DNA of 64,000 bases, from assembly GCF_001611675.1 (NCBI RefSeq), contig NZ_CP014766.1, positions 744,001 to 808,000 of the forward strand, in the 5' to 3' direction. Position 1 is the first letter of the stretch. Each line of letters opens with the position of its first letter. Shown here piece by piece: positions 35,149 through 44,059 of the stretch. Made by a program: the position numbers and the translations under genes. Below the pieces are notes generated by a model. The model made no database searches. It had not been told where the DNA came from and worked only from the letters and a program-made list of their open reading frames with translations. The stretch comes from Pontibacter akesuensis. GTDB lineage: Bacteria > Bacteroidota > Bacteroidia > Cytophagales > Hymenobacteraceae.

Positions 35149-36111
35149 ATGCTCCTATACATACTCTTTGTAGCTGGTTTTGTACTTCTGATTAAGGGTG
35201 CCGATGTATTGGTAGATGGTGCCTCCTCTATCGCCAAACGCTATGGCCTACCCGACATGGTGGTGGGGCTTACGATTGTCTCTTTCGGTACCTCCATGCC
35301 GGAGCTGATCGTGAACGTGCTGGCCAGTATACAGGGGCAGCCGGAGTTAGCCATCGGCAACGTGTTTGGCAGCAATGTCGCCAACCTGCTGCTTATACTT
35401 GGAGTAACGGCCATCATTTGTCCGCTGCCCATCAAGCGCAACACCATACTTACCGAGATTCCCTTTTCGCTGATCGCTACCCTTTTGGTTGGGTTCCTAG
35501 CAAACGCCACGCTGTTTCAGAGCAAAGAAGGCCTGTCAATCGGCCGCCTGGATGGAGCTATCCTGCTGTTCTTTTTCTTCCTGTTTATGGTGTATATCTA
35601 CAACATCGCCAAGACAAACAAAGACGAGGTACTGCCGGAAACCGATACGCCAATTATGCCCATCGGTAAGTCTGTATTTTACGTGCTGCTGGGCATGGGA
35701 GGCTTGTTTTTAGGAGGCAAATGGGTGGTGGATGGCGCCGTAAGTATAGCGCAATACTTTGGCCTGAGTGAATCCTTTATTGGTTTAACGGTGGTGGCCA
35801 TTGGTACTTCGCTGCCTGAACTCGTTACCTCTGCCATGGCGGCTTACCGCCGCAACATCGACATAGCGGTAGGTAATGTGGTGGGCTCCAACATCTTTAA
35901 CCTGCTCTGGATCCTGGGCATCAGCGCAATCATAAACCCGCTGCCTTTTGACGTGATGAGCAACTCAGACATCGTAATGATGATTCTTGCCAGCACGCTC
36001 CTGATTCTGGCCATGCCAATCGGCAAACGCAACGCCATCGACCGCTGGAACGGTGTGTTCTTCCTGATCGTTTACGTGGCCTACATCGTGTACCTGGTAA
36101 TGCGGGGATAA
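35149..36111 (+). CDS. CaCA-family calcium/sodium antiporter (YrbG-like)
   Basis: 320 residues with about ten membrane helices arranged as two inverted repeats. The two alpha repeats carry the ion-binding motifs SFGTSMPELIVN (about 47-58) and AIGTSLPELVTSA (about 222-234), and GNVFGSNVANLLLILG and GNVVGSNIFNLLWILG follow each. A loop of charged residues (KTNKDEVLPETD) separates the halves. Inner-membrane exchange of Ca2+ for Na+ or H+ is expected. Confidence 0.92.
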   Translation: MLLYILFVAGFVLLIKGADVLVDGASSIAKRYGLPDMVVGLTIVSFGTSMPELIVNVLASIQGQPELAIGNVFGSNVANLLLILGVTAIICPLPIKRNTILTEIPFSLIATLLVGFLANATLFQSKEGLSIGRLDGAILLFFFFLFMVYIYNIAKTNKDEVLPETDTPIMPIGKSVFYVLLGMGGLFLGGKWVVDGAVSIAQYFGLSESFIGLTVVAIGTSLPELVTSAMAAYRRNIDIAVGNVVGSNIFNLLWILGISAIINPLPFDVMSNSDIVMMILASTLLILAMPIGKRNAIDRWNGVFFLIVYVAYIVYLVMRG

Positions 36112-36118
36112 GTTTTGG

Positions 36119-36184
36119 AGTTCTGAGTTACGAATTTTGATAAAATGACTCATACTTGTAGCTCTGAACTCGTGACTCAGAACT
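36119..36184. repeat. inverted repeat between convergent genes
   Basis: AGTTCTGAGTTACGA (36119-36133) pairs with TCGTGACTCAGAACT (36170-36184), 14 of 15. It may serve as a terminator for both convergent neighbours or be a dispersed repeat; no T tract. Confidence 0.55.
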
Positions 36185-36206
36185 AACTACTGAGCGCCTC
36201 CGGCGC

Positions 36207-37481
36207 TTAATAATTCCAGGGATAGAGGTCTGGTTCTTTGCTGCGGCTCTTCATGCGGAGCGGATGTACGGCTTCAGTGTCTTCAAAATAGATGAAGGCG
36301 TCGTAGCGCTCAGGAATGATGGTGGGCACGTAGTTGCCGAACATTTCTATCTTCGGGTCATACACCACTCCGATGGCCCGGTGCCCGATGCGCCGTTGCA
36401 GTTCGGGCACGTTTTGCAGATCCCTTGAAAGTATGATTTTGTCGTCGGTGCTAATGTTGTGCAGCATGGCTTCCCAGCTTCCCTCGCGGGCAGGCGGCAC
36501 ATCCATTTTCTGCATCGGAGCACCCCAGGAACTGCCGGCAATCACGGTGCCCTGGTAGCCCCCGAATCCCACCAATTTGACGTTTTCGCGGCCATATTGC
36601 TCGCGTGCCAGTTGCCCGATGTTATACATGCCGTGGTCGCCCATTTCGGTGTAGCGGGCATCACCAATGTGAGTGTTGTGCTCCCAAACAATGGCCTTGG
36701 AGTCGGGTCCGTGGAATTCCAGCAGTCGGTCCAGCGTCTCCATCATGTGGCCGTCGCGCACGTTCCACGATTCCCCGCTGCCCTGTACCATGGCCCGGTA
36801 ATACTTCTCTGCATTGGCTGCTACCAGGGCATTCTGCTTCGTGTTGAATTCCTGTTCGGGGTCATCCGAAAAAATACGCTGCTGCTGTACTTTCTGCAGC
36901 ATCTCAATCACCTCCTGCTCGCAGTCGGTCGGCACGAAGGCCGTGGCCTGGGCATACTTCTGCGGGTCGCGGCTAAAGGGCTCGAAGCAGCTGATGGCGT
37001 TGCGTGTCGCCTCGGCTGCCTGCCCGTCGGTTTGCTCCAGGTACTTCACAATCTGGTCCAGCGACTCCCACAGGCTGTACACATCAAGCCCATAAAAACC
37101 GGCCTTCTCGCCTACTTTGTGCTGGTTATTATACTCGCGCAGCCACTCTACCAACGCGGCCACTTCCCAATTCGCCCACATCCAGGTAGGCCAACGGCGG
37201 TACACCTGCAGCACATCGGCAATCTTGCTGGCGGGTTGGTAGCCTTTTATCAGGCGGTTTACAGCGTACGATTCCGGCCAGTCGCCCTCCACGGCAATAA
37301 AGTTGAAGCCTTTCTCCTGGATCAGGCGGCGTGAGATGGCGGTGCGCCAGGTGTAGTACTCTGAGGTTCCGTGCGAGGCTTCGCCTAGCATCACCACCCG
37401 GGCGTCCCCAATCTCATTTATCAAAACGTCCAGATCCTTCTCTTTGGTAAGTGCGGTATAGTGGAAAGGTTTGTTTGCCAT
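36207..37481 (-). CDS. erythromycin esterase-like protein
   Basis: 424 residues. GEASHGTSEYYTWR (about 33-46) with the catalytic-type Glu and His, VEGDWPESYAVN, and WEHNTHIGDARYTEMG later in the chain are the conserved blocks of the EreA/EreB superfamily. The long form without signal peptide, close to the Bacillus YbfO/'succinoglycan biosynthesis' group, is often chromosomal and need not give macrolide resistance. True substrate unknown. Terminator of the downstream-lying DUF4197 gene is located between the two genes. Confidence 0.87.
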   Translation of the reverse strand: MANKPFHYTALTKEKDLDVLINEIGDARVVMLGEASHGTSEYYTWRTAISRRLIQEKGFNFIAVEGDWPESYAVNRLIKGYQPASKIADVLQVYRRWPTWMWANWEVAALVEWLREYNNQHKVGEKAGFYGLDVYSLWESLDQIVKYLEQTDGQAAEATRNAISCFEPFSRDPQKYAQATAFVPTDCEQEVIEMLQKVQQQRIFSDDPEQEFNTKQNALVAANAEKYYRAMVQGSGESWNVRDGHMMETLDRLLEFHGPDSKAIVWEHNTHIGDARYTEMGDHGMYNIGQLAREQYGRENVKLVGFGGYQGTVIAGSSWGAPMQKMDVPPAREGSWEAMLHNISTDDKIILSRDLQNVPELQRRIGHRAIGVVYDPKIEMFGNYVPTIIPERYDAFIYFEDTEAVHPLRMKSRSKEPDLYPWNY

Positions 37482-37562
37482 AGTTTTGTGCGTAAAGTAT
37501 AAAGCGGCGCGTTACTCTAAAATTTGCTGTATTGTACTTTCATTGAACGCTTTATGTTCCAC

Positions 37563-37599
37563 AAAAAAACACCCGCCCCATACTTGGATGGAGCGGGTG
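37563..37599 (-). terminator. intrinsic terminator for the DUF4197 gene
   Basis: CACCCGC (37570-37576) and GCGGGTG (37593-37599) form a stem with a partly paired CCAT/ATGG extension; on the minus strand the stem is followed by seven T. Confidence 0.85.
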
Positions 37600-37638
37600 G
37601 TACTAGCGGTACAAGTATAAATTAGGGTTAACAGCCTG

Positions 37639-38361
37639 CTATTGCTGGGCAAACACGCGGCGCAGCAGGTCAGTGGTGCGGGCCAGCGGGTTTTCGCGTA
37701 TCTTCTCCTCCTCCTGGGCTACCAGCACAAACAGGCCATCAATGGCTTTCTGCGTCGCATAGTCGTCCAGGTCCGGGTTTACTTTCTGAGTAAGCGGAAT
37801 TTTGTTGTACTGGTTCACGATATCAGTGTAGTAGCGGGTGGCATTCGTCTTCTCCAGCGACTTCACCATGATCGGGTTGAAGGCCGTGTAAAGCTGATCT
37901 GATGTGGTACGCTTCAGGTATTGCGTGGCAGCGTCCCTGTCGCCACGAAGTATGGCCCAGGCATCCTGAATGGTCATTTGCTTGATGGCACTTACGAAAA
38001 TCGGAATGGCGCTCTTTGCCGCATCCTCGGCACCGCGGTTCAGGGTCAGCACAAACTTATCCACCTGATCGCCCAGACCAACCTGGCGCAGGGTGTTCTC
38101 CACACGCTGCACATCCTCAGGAAAAGGAATTTTGATAAGCGGGTTGCCGAAATAGCCGTTGGTCTGCGAGGCTTGTCCCGCACCGTTGTTGATGCCTACC
38201 TCCAGCGCCTGCTTCAGGCCGGATGCCACCTCGCCCTGTGTCAGGGTGCCGGCACCACCAGCGGCAATCACACCATCCATCGTGCGTTGAATATCCGTTA
38301 CAGAACAAGCCGAGGCACTAAGTGCCACTGCAATCAGCGAAGTGTAAAGTAATTTCTTCAT
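37639..38361 (-). CDS. DUF4197 domain lipoprotein
   Basis: 240 residues. The N-terminus has a lipoprotein signal peptide with lipobox LSASAC, Cys19 the acylated residue. The remainder is helical and matches DUF4197 (GLKQALEVGINNG, AEDAAKSAIPIFVSAI, YYTDIVNQYNKIP, DGLFVLVAQEEEKIRENP). Function unknown; should sit in the outer membrane facing the periplasm. Divergent from cinA across a 143-nt gap. Confidence 0.88.
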   Translation of the reverse strand: MKKLLYTSLIAVALSASACSVTDIQRTMDGVIAAGGAGTLTQGEVASGLKQALEVGINNGAGQASQTNGYFGNPLIKIPFPEDVQRVENTLRQVGLGDQVDKFVLTLNRGAEDAAKSAIPIFVSAIKQMTIQDAWAILRGDRDAATQYLKRTTSDQLYTAFNPIMVKSLEKTNATRYYTDIVNQYNKIPLTQKVNPDLDDYATQKAIDGLFVLVAQEEEKIRENPLARTTDLLRRVFAQQ

Positions 38362-38504
38362 GTATTCTTTTTGTTAATTTACAGTTGATGCTAACACAGG
38401 CAAAGGTCTTAAATCTTGTGTCTTGCTACTTGCGTCTCTTTTAAGCAACATCTTTGCCTTTATCAGGTTTAACAGACCAATGCACAAATCAGACCAAAAT
38501 ATAT

Positions 38505-39764
38505 ATGAAAGCAGTTATTGCTGAGATCATCACCATCGGAGACGAGATCCTGTACGGCCAGATAGTGGACACCAACTCGGCCTGGATGGGCACAGAACTG
38601 ACAAAAATAGGCGTTCGGGTAAAGCAGATCACCTCTATCTCGGATAGCGAGGAGCACATTGTGCAGGCCCTGGATGATGCCAAAACCAGAGCCGACATTA
38701 TAATTATGACAGGCGGCCTCGGCCCCACCAAAGACGACCTGACAAAAACGGTGCTTACCTCCTACTTCCATACTTCTCTGCAGCTGCATGAGCCATCGCT
38801 GGCCGATGTGACGGAGCTGTTCAAGGCACGCGGAAAGGACATAACGGAGCTAAACCGGCAGCAGGCGTTTCTGCCGGAAGCCTGCACGCCTGTGCGCAAC
38901 GTGCTTGGCACCGCGCCGGGCATGTGGTTTGAGCAGGACGGAAAGGTGTTTGTGTCGATGCCAGGGGTGCCGTTTGAGATGAAGCGCATGATGACTGACA
39001 TCGTGCTGCCACAGCTGCAGGCATACTTCCAAACGCCGCAGATCATGCATAAAGTGGTGCAGACGATCGGCCTGCCGGAATCTATACTTGCCGAGCGCCT
39101 CGAGAACTGGGAAACAAATCTGCCCCCGCACCTCAAGTTGGCGTACCTGCCCCACCTCGGCAACGTGCGCTTGCGCCTCACCGGCCAAGGTACCGACAAG
39201 GAGCAACTGGAGCAGGAGCTGCAGCAGGAGGTGGATAAACTTGAAGAAATCATCCCAAACCACATTTTTGCGTATGGCGAGGTGAAGCTGGAGGAGGCTG
39301 TGGGACGGATGTTAAAAGAAAAGGGCCTGACCATTGCCACGGCTGAGAGCTGCACGGGTGGCTTCCTGGCGCACAAGCTCACCAGCATCAGCGGCAGTTC
39401 GGCTTACTACCAGGGCAGCGTTATTGCCTACCACAACGAGGTGAAAACGCGGGAGTTGCACGTGAAACCGGAAACCCTGCAGCAGTATGGCGCCGTAAGC
39501 GAGGCAACCGTGCGCGAAATGGCCGAAAACGTGCGCAGAAAATTTAGCACAAGTATAGGCGTAGCTACCAGCGGTATTGCCGGCCCGGACGGCGGAACAT
39601 CCGAAAAGCCCGTAGGAACCATTTGGATTGCATATGCCGATGAGAAGCAGACGGTGGCCAAGCTGCTGCACTTTAACAAAGACCGGCTGCTGAACATCGA
39701 GTACACCACTATGGCGGTGCTGAACCTGGTGCGGCAAAGTTTGAACGCAACGGTTGAGGAATAG
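38505..39764 (+). CDS. cinA: competence/damage-inducible protein CinA (nicotinamide mononucleotide deamidase-type)
   Basis: 419 residues from the ATG at 38505 (MKAVIAEIITIGDEIL); an in-frame Met 17 codons earlier has no family match. The N-terminal MoCF-like domain includes GDEILYGQIVDTNSAW and MTGGLGPTKDDLT; the C-terminal CinA amidase domain has ATAESCTGGFLAHKLT with the catalytic Ser and ATSGIAGPDGGTSEKPVGT. The two-domain form hydrolyses ADP-ribose and deamidates NMN in pyridine-nucleotide salvage. Confidence 0.93.
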   Translation: MKAVIAEIITIGDEILYGQIVDTNSAWMGTELTKIGVRVKQITSISDSEEHIVQALDDAKTRADIIIMTGGLGPTKDDLTKTVLTSYFHTSLQLHEPSLADVTELFKARGKDITELNRQQAFLPEACTPVRNVLGTAPGMWFEQDGKVFVSMPGVPFEMKRMMTDIVLPQLQAYFQTPQIMHKVVQTIGLPESILAERLENWETNLPPHLKLAYLPHLGNVRLRLTGQGTDKEQLEQELQQEVDKLEEIIPNHIFAYGEVKLEEAVGRMLKEKGLTIATAESCTGGFLAHKLTSISGSSAYYQGSVIAYHNEVKTRELHVKPETLQQYGAVSEATVREMAENVRRKFSTSIGVATSGIAGPDGGTSEKPVGTIWIAYADEKQTVAKLLHFNKDRLLNIEYTTMAVLNLVRQSLNATVEE

Positions 39765-39775
39765 GCTAAAATCCT

Positions 39776-39783
39776 TAACTTTG
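39776..39783 (+). promoter_or_regulatory. candidate -7 box TAACTTTG upstream of the E2 gene
   Basis: Exact TANNTTTG just after cinA, with TTGA at 39754-39757 eighteen nt upstream as a weak -33. Predicted leader about 165 nt. Confidence 0.4.
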
Positions 39784-39920
39784 TTTGCAAATTTGAAAAG
39801 ACACAAGTATCAGGATACAAGATACAAGACGTACATAAAGTATTGTAGCGCCTGGTAAAGCTGTGAAATCGCGCTGCCCTTTGTCAGATTTATTCTGACC
39901 TATACTTATAGCTGGAATCA

Positions 39921-39950
39921 AGAAACGATCAACGAAAAACGAATAACGAC
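39921..39950. repeat. CGATCAACGAAAAACGAATAACGA-like dispersed repeat upstream of the E2 gene
   Basis: Inverse counterpart of the sequence at 34038-34074; ends 5 nt before the ATG of the E2 gene, so it forms the 5' end of the translated message. Confidence 0.55.
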
Positions 39951-39954
39951 ATAT

Positions 39955-41313
39955 ATGGCACTTGTAGAAATGGTGATGCCCAAGATGGGCGAGAGTATCA
40001 TGGAAGGTACCGTTCTGAAATGGCTCAAAAGCGTGGGTGACACGATAGAGCAGGATGAGTCGGTGCTGGAAGTAGCAACCGATAAAGTGGACACGGAGGT
40101 ACCCGCCCTGCAGGGTGGCGTGCTGAAGGAGATACTGGTACAGGAGGGTGACGTGGTGGCCGTAGGCGCCCCAATCGCTATCATCTCCACCGATGGGGAA
40201 GACACAGGTTCTGCTGCCCCTGCTGCTTCTACTGAAACTCCCGCTGCCGCGCCTCAGGCTGCTCCGCAGCAAACGGAAGCCGCCGCTGCGCCTGCTCAGG
40301 CATCTGCCAAGCTAGACCAGCCGGCCACCGGCCGTTTCTACTCGCCATTAGTATTGAATATTGCGCGCGAAGAAGGCATTTCGATGCAGGAATTAGAGTT
40401 TGTGCCAGGTACTGGTAGCGAAGGCCGTGTGTCGAAGAAAGACATTATCTCCTACCTCGAGAGCCGCAAGAGTGGTGGCGCACAAGCTGCGGCAATCAGC
40501 ACTTCCGCCCAACAGGCACAGGCGCCACAGCAAGCTGCTACTTCGGCTCCGGCCGCACAGCCGCAGGCTGCTCCTCAGGTGAAACCAGCCGCTTCGTATG
40601 GTGGCAATGTGGAACTGATCGAGATGGACCGCATGCGCAAAATGATTGCCGACCGCATGGTGGACAGCAAGCGCATTTCTCCGCACGTTACCTCGTTTGT
40701 AGAGGCCGATGTAACGAACCTGGTGAACTGGCGCAACAAGTGGAAGAACGAGTACAAGAAGCGCGAGGGTGAGAACCTCACCTTCACGCCGATCTTCATC
40801 GACGCCATTGCCAAGGCCATCAAAGATTACCCAATGATCAACGTGTCCGTTGACGGTGGTACCATCATCCGCCACAAAGACATTAACATTGGTATGGCCG
40901 TAGCGCTTCCAAGTGGAAACCTGATCGTGCCGAACATCAAGAATGCAGACCAGCTGAACCTGAATGGCCTGACCAAGAAGGTGAATGACCTGGCTAACCG
41001 TGGCCGCATGAACAAGCTGACGCCGGACGACCTGGCAGGCGGTACGTACACCGTTTCGAACGTAGGCTCTTTTGGCAACGTAATGGGCACGCCGATCATC
41101 ATGCAGCCTCAGGTAGCAATTATGGCCGTTGGTGCCATCAAGAAAAAGCCAGCCGTGATTGAGACACCGGAGGGTGACCTGATTGGTGTTCGCCACTTCA
41201 TGTACCTGTCCCACTCCTACGACCACCGCGTGGTAGATGGCTCGCTGGGTGGCATGTTCGTGCGCCGTGTGGCTGATTACCTCGAGAACTTTGATGTGAA
41301 CCAGACAATCTAG
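39955..41313 (+). CDS. 2-oxoacid dehydrogenase E2 (dihydrolipoamide acyltransferase)
   Basis: 452 residues. The lipoyl domain (1-80) carries the lipoylated Lys44 in ATDKVDTEV. An Ala/Pro-rich linker (82-120), an E3/E1-binding domain (about 123-165; FYSPLVLNIAREEGIS, GTGSEGRVSKKDI), a second Ala/Gln-rich linker (170-212) and the catalytic domain follow, ending with SHSYDHRVVDGSLGG (His and Asp of the active site). DKVDTE favours branched-chain or 2-oxoglutarate type over pyruvate type, but this is not decisive. E1 and E3 are not adjacent. A good terminator follows. Confidence 0.92.
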   Translation: MALVEMVMPKMGESIMEGTVLKWLKSVGDTIEQDESVLEVATDKVDTEVPALQGGVLKEILVQEGDVVAVGAPIAIISTDGEDTGSAAPAASTETPAAAPQAAPQQTEAAAAPAQASAKLDQPATGRFYSPLVLNIAREEGISMQELEFVPGTGSEGRVSKKDIISYLESRKSGGAQAAAISTSAQQAQAPQQAATSAPAAQPQAAPQVKPAASYGGNVELIEMDRMRKMIADRMVDSKRISPHVTSFVEADVTNLVNWRNKWKNEYKKREGENLTFTPIFIDAIAKAIKDYPMINVSVDGGTIIRHKDINIGMAVALPSGNLIVPNIKNADQLNLNGLTKKVNDLANRGRMNKLTPDDLAGGTYTVSNVGSFGNVMGTPIIMQPQVAIMAVGAIKKKPAVIETPEGDLIGVRHFMYLSHSYDHRVVDGSLGGMFVRRVADYLENFDVNQTI

Positions 41314-41369
41314 TTCTCTGACAAAAGAATTTTAGACATAGGATAAAGGACTTCCTTTTATCTCGTAGC

Positions 41370-41405
41370 AAAAGCCTGCCTCGCTTAGAGACAGGCTTTT
41401 GTTTT
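41370..41405 (+). terminator. intrinsic terminator after the E2 gene
   Basis: AAAAGCCTG (41370-41378) pairs with CAGGCTTTT (41392-41400), then GTTTT. Confidence 0.85.
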
Positions 41406-41469
41406 GCCCTTCGCTGAACTGAAAGAAAATTTTCACATCTTCACATTTGCAAACCTTCACCTAATAAAG

Positions 41470-41985
41470 ATGAAAACCACCCTACCCTGGATCGTAGCCG
41501 CCCTGTTCCTGTTTCTGGCGCTATACTTTTACTGGCAGAAAAATGAGGCTGAGAGTCAGCTGGCGCTGGCGGATAATCCGATAGCTGAGGTCGATCGGGA
41601 ACTGGAGGATCAAACTGATACCATGGACTTAGGGGAAGACACCATTCTGCCCCCGGACACGACAGACCTGGTGCCGCCGGGCGGAGCCGCCTTTGTAGAT
41701 GAACTGGGCAGTCTTAGCCAAAGCGATGTGCAGCGCCTGCAGCAAAAAGGGCTGGAGAGCCCGGAAGCAAACCTGAAAAACGACCTCAACAGCAAGCAAC
41801 GTCAACTGATTCCTGCTGAAGGTACGATGGGTGGCACCATGGCGATCCGCGACAGTCGCATCCTCAACGACCGCTACGCCATGGCCTATTATGAGGATGG
41901 CCACTCCGGCGGTTATATGCTCCTGAAGTATACGGTAAGCAACGGCACCATCAACTGGACAGTAGTGGACAACTCGAAGCTTTAA
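41470..41985 (+). CDS. hypothetical membrane-anchored protein
   Basis: 171 residues from ATG 41470; a Met 22 codons earlier lies too close to the terminator and adds no plausible signal. One N-terminal membrane helix (PWIVAALFLFLALYFYW, residues 5-21) is followed by an acidic, Asp/Glu/Gln-rich periplasmic region and a C-terminal beta-rich part (GGTMAIRDSRILND, YMLLKYTVSNGTINW). I do not recognise a family. Lies 50 nt ahead of another unrecognised exported protein; both may form one transcript. Confidence 0.72.
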   Translation: MKTTLPWIVAALFLFLALYFYWQKNEAESQLALADNPIAEVDRELEDQTDTMDLGEDTILPPDTTDLVPPGGAAFVDELGSLSQSDVQRLQQKGLESPEANLKNDLNSKQRQLIPAEGTMGGTMAIRDSRILNDRYAMAYYEDGHSGGYMLLKYTVSNGTINWTVVDNSKL

Positions 41986-42035
41986 ACTTTAGCATAATAG
42001 TTGAGTAGAGGAAGTATGAACAAAATCGCCGCCCT

Positions 42036-42635
42036 ATGATGCTACTGCACACGTTTATTTCCCTGCTGCTCTCGCTTATACTTGTTGCTGATAATCCGCT
42101 TAAACTACAGCAGGACCTGCAGCGGAACCTGCAGCAATTACAGCAAAGCAACAGCCACTTCATAAGCGACAACAGCCTGCTGGACCCGTCGATACAAACG
42201 GTGGCAAACGACCTGCAGCTTTTTGGGCTGGTAGCAAACATCAACCTGGAAAATGCCATCCATAGCCAGCAACAGCAGGGACCGCACCAGGTGCAGCAAT
42301 GGACCTTCACCGACGGGGCTATCCGCCAGATTACCCAAATTGAAAGCAACATTGTACTTGATACTGTGGTGACGCAGCGCTACCTCAACGGCCGCGCACC
42401 TACCCAGCAGCGCATCAATAACAAGTTTACGTTTCGCACCTATGTTGTTTCCACCGATGAGGCGCCAAGTAAGTTGTACTACCTGACCGAAGAAGAGCAG
42501 GGCTTGCTGGCCTATACTTCCGGCGAGAAACAAGTGCAGATCACCTATACTTCCCCAAAGCAGGGCCTAAGCGACATACTGCCCAGATATCAGCGGGAGG
42601 TGAAGCAATTGGTAGAATTTCTGGTTCAGCGGTAA
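42036..42635 (+). CDS. hypothetical exported protein
   Basis: 199 residues with a signal peptide (LLHTFISLLLSLILVAD) and then a Gln/Leu-rich segment (QQDLQRNLQQLQQSNSHF) and a beta-rich remainder (QQWTFTDGAIRQITQ). No family recognised. A second Met one codon later is the alternative start. It ends just before a strong bidirectional terminator. Confidence 0.72.
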   Translation: MMLLHTFISLLLSLILVADNPLKLQQDLQRNLQQLQQSNSHFISDNSLLDPSIQTVANDLQLFGLVANINLENAIHSQQQQGPHQVQQWTFTDGAIRQITQIESNIVLDTVVTQRYLNGRAPTQQRINNKFTFRTYVVSTDEAPSKLYYLTEEEQGLLAYTSGEKQVQITYTSPKQGLSDILPRYQREVKQLVEFLVQR

Positions 42636-42670
42636 TCCTGTTTATACTTTCAAACTAAATTTACAAGTAT

Positions 42671-42708
42671 AGAAAACGCCTGCCACACTAATGCGGCAGG
42701 CGTTTTCT
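42671..42708. terminator. bidirectional intrinsic terminator
   Basis: AGAAAACGCCTGCC (42671-42684) pairs perfectly with GGCAGGCGTTTTCT (42695-42708) between convergent genes; A/T runs lie at the stem ends for both strands. Confidence 0.9.
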
Positions 42709-42732
42709 ATAATTGGAGTAAAGGCATTTCTT

Positions 42733-43659
42733 TTAACTCGCTTGCTGCTGTTGCTCCCCATTTCCTGCGATTCGTACCGGAATATCTTTTTGATAGTCGT
42801 ATAGTTTGATCTCCTGTATGTTGGCAGGCAGTCCGAATCCGTTGTCGAGCAGTGCCTTGGTTACCTCCTGCATAATTTTTCCTTTCAGTAGCACCGTCCC
42901 CTTTTTATAATCATCGGTTTCGGTCCAGAAGAACACGCGCAGGTTCACCGTGTTGGTTCCCAGTTCGTCTACAGTGGCATAAGGTGGATCTTTCTCCAGC
43001 ACGCCCTCCACGCCTAAAGCCGTTCGCTCGATCAGGTCGATGGCATCCTGTATGGGGTTATTGTAGTCGATGCCTACCACAAAATCCATCCGGATGAGCC
43101 CGTTGTGGGTGAGGTTTGTAACGGATGAGGTAAGCAGTTTTCCATTTGGAATATAGATATCGCGGCTGTCGAAGGTGCGCAGGTGCGTGGTGCGCAGATC
43201 CAATGCCATAACCTTGCCCACCATCTCCTCCACTTCAATAGAGTCTCCCACCTCAAACGGACGGTTAAAAGCCAGTATCAGGCCGGCCAGGAAGTTCTCA
43301 GCAATATCTTTAAATGCAAAGCCCAGCACTACCGCCGATACACCGGCACTTGCCAGTATGCCACCCGCCACGCCGCTTAGCCCCAGGGTCTGTAGCACCA
43401 GCAGCAAGCCGATGATGACAATGGCCCATTTGGATACCAGCGCTATGTACTTCGTGGTGATTTCGTCGTGCGATTTGCCACTTAGCTTCCCTACAATTAT
43501 ACTTCGAATTTTGTTGGCCAGCCACAGCGCAATGAACAGGATGAGGAACGCAAAGAGAATATTGGGAAGCAGGAAAAGGAATTTTTCCCAATATGTTTCT
43601 AACACCGCAGACAAGCCGGAGGCGGAATCACTAATATCAAAATTGTCGTTTTCTTGCAT
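42733..43659 (-). CDS. small-conductance mechanosensitive channel, MscS family
   Basis: 308 residues. Three N-terminal membrane helices (about 20-125), the pore helix with GGILASAGVSAVVLGFAFKD (Gly/Ala-rich TM3, 95-115), the beta domain motif NFLAGLILAFNRPFEVGD, and a C-terminal alpha/beta domain. Opens under membrane tension to release osmolytes. Monocistronic, minus strand, convergent with the exported protein at 42036. Confidence 0.93.
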   Translation of the reverse strand: MQENDNFDISDSASGLSAVLETYWEKFLFLLPNILFAFLILFIALWLANKIRSIIVGKLSGKSHDEITTKYIALVSKWAIVIIGLLLVLQTLGLSGVAGGILASAGVSAVVLGFAFKDIAENFLAGLILAFNRPFEVGDSIEVEEMVGKVMALDLRTTHLRTFDSRDIYIPNGKLLTSSVTNLTHNGLIRMDFVVGIDYNNPIQDAIDLIERTALGVEGVLEKDPPYATVDELGTNTVNLRVFFWTETDDYKKGTVLLKGKIMQEVTKALLDNGFGLPANIQEIKLYDYQKDIPVRIAGNGEQQQQAS

Positions 43660-44059
43660 AGCTTTTAGTATAATGATGCAGCAGCTGTTCCTGGTTAGTA
43701 TAGCTACAAACGGAATCAGTAGCGGGCAGTTTCAGGAGACAGGTTACGTGCCACCCTTGGGGCGCCGCTTTCTTTTGTAACAGCAAACGCGCCCAGGTGT
43801 TGTACATCAGCTGAATTTATACTTGTACTGGGCGCTTCTCCCGTTTTACCCGCCAGGAAAAGCTAGTGACAGGCTGCTGCAGTAAATCTGTCGTACTCGC
43901 GGCGGCTGTGTTAGGGCAAGTCAGCCAAAAGGCAACATCCCCTGTCCTATCCTGCCATATTGACATAAATAGAGGAGCATTTTCCCCTTGGCACATCCCT
44001 TGATAAAAGAGAAGTATCAAACAGGATTTTAAAACAAGAACTATAAATAAAACTATAGA
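43660..44059. other. 400-nt region between mscS and dnaK
   Basis: Must contain the dnaK promoter. No TANNTTTG box or inverted CIRCE-like repeat was found in the 150 nt before the ATG. Short open frames here are not supported. Confidence 0.5.

Noticed and set aside
36459-37334. 291-codon plus-strand frame opposite the erythromycin esterase-like gene
   Set aside because: Antisense shadow; His/Leu-rich, no start context and no domain.
43817-44020. 67-codon minus-strand frame upstream of dnaK
   Set aside because: Random-looking translation with no signal or domain; lies where the dnaK promoter must be.
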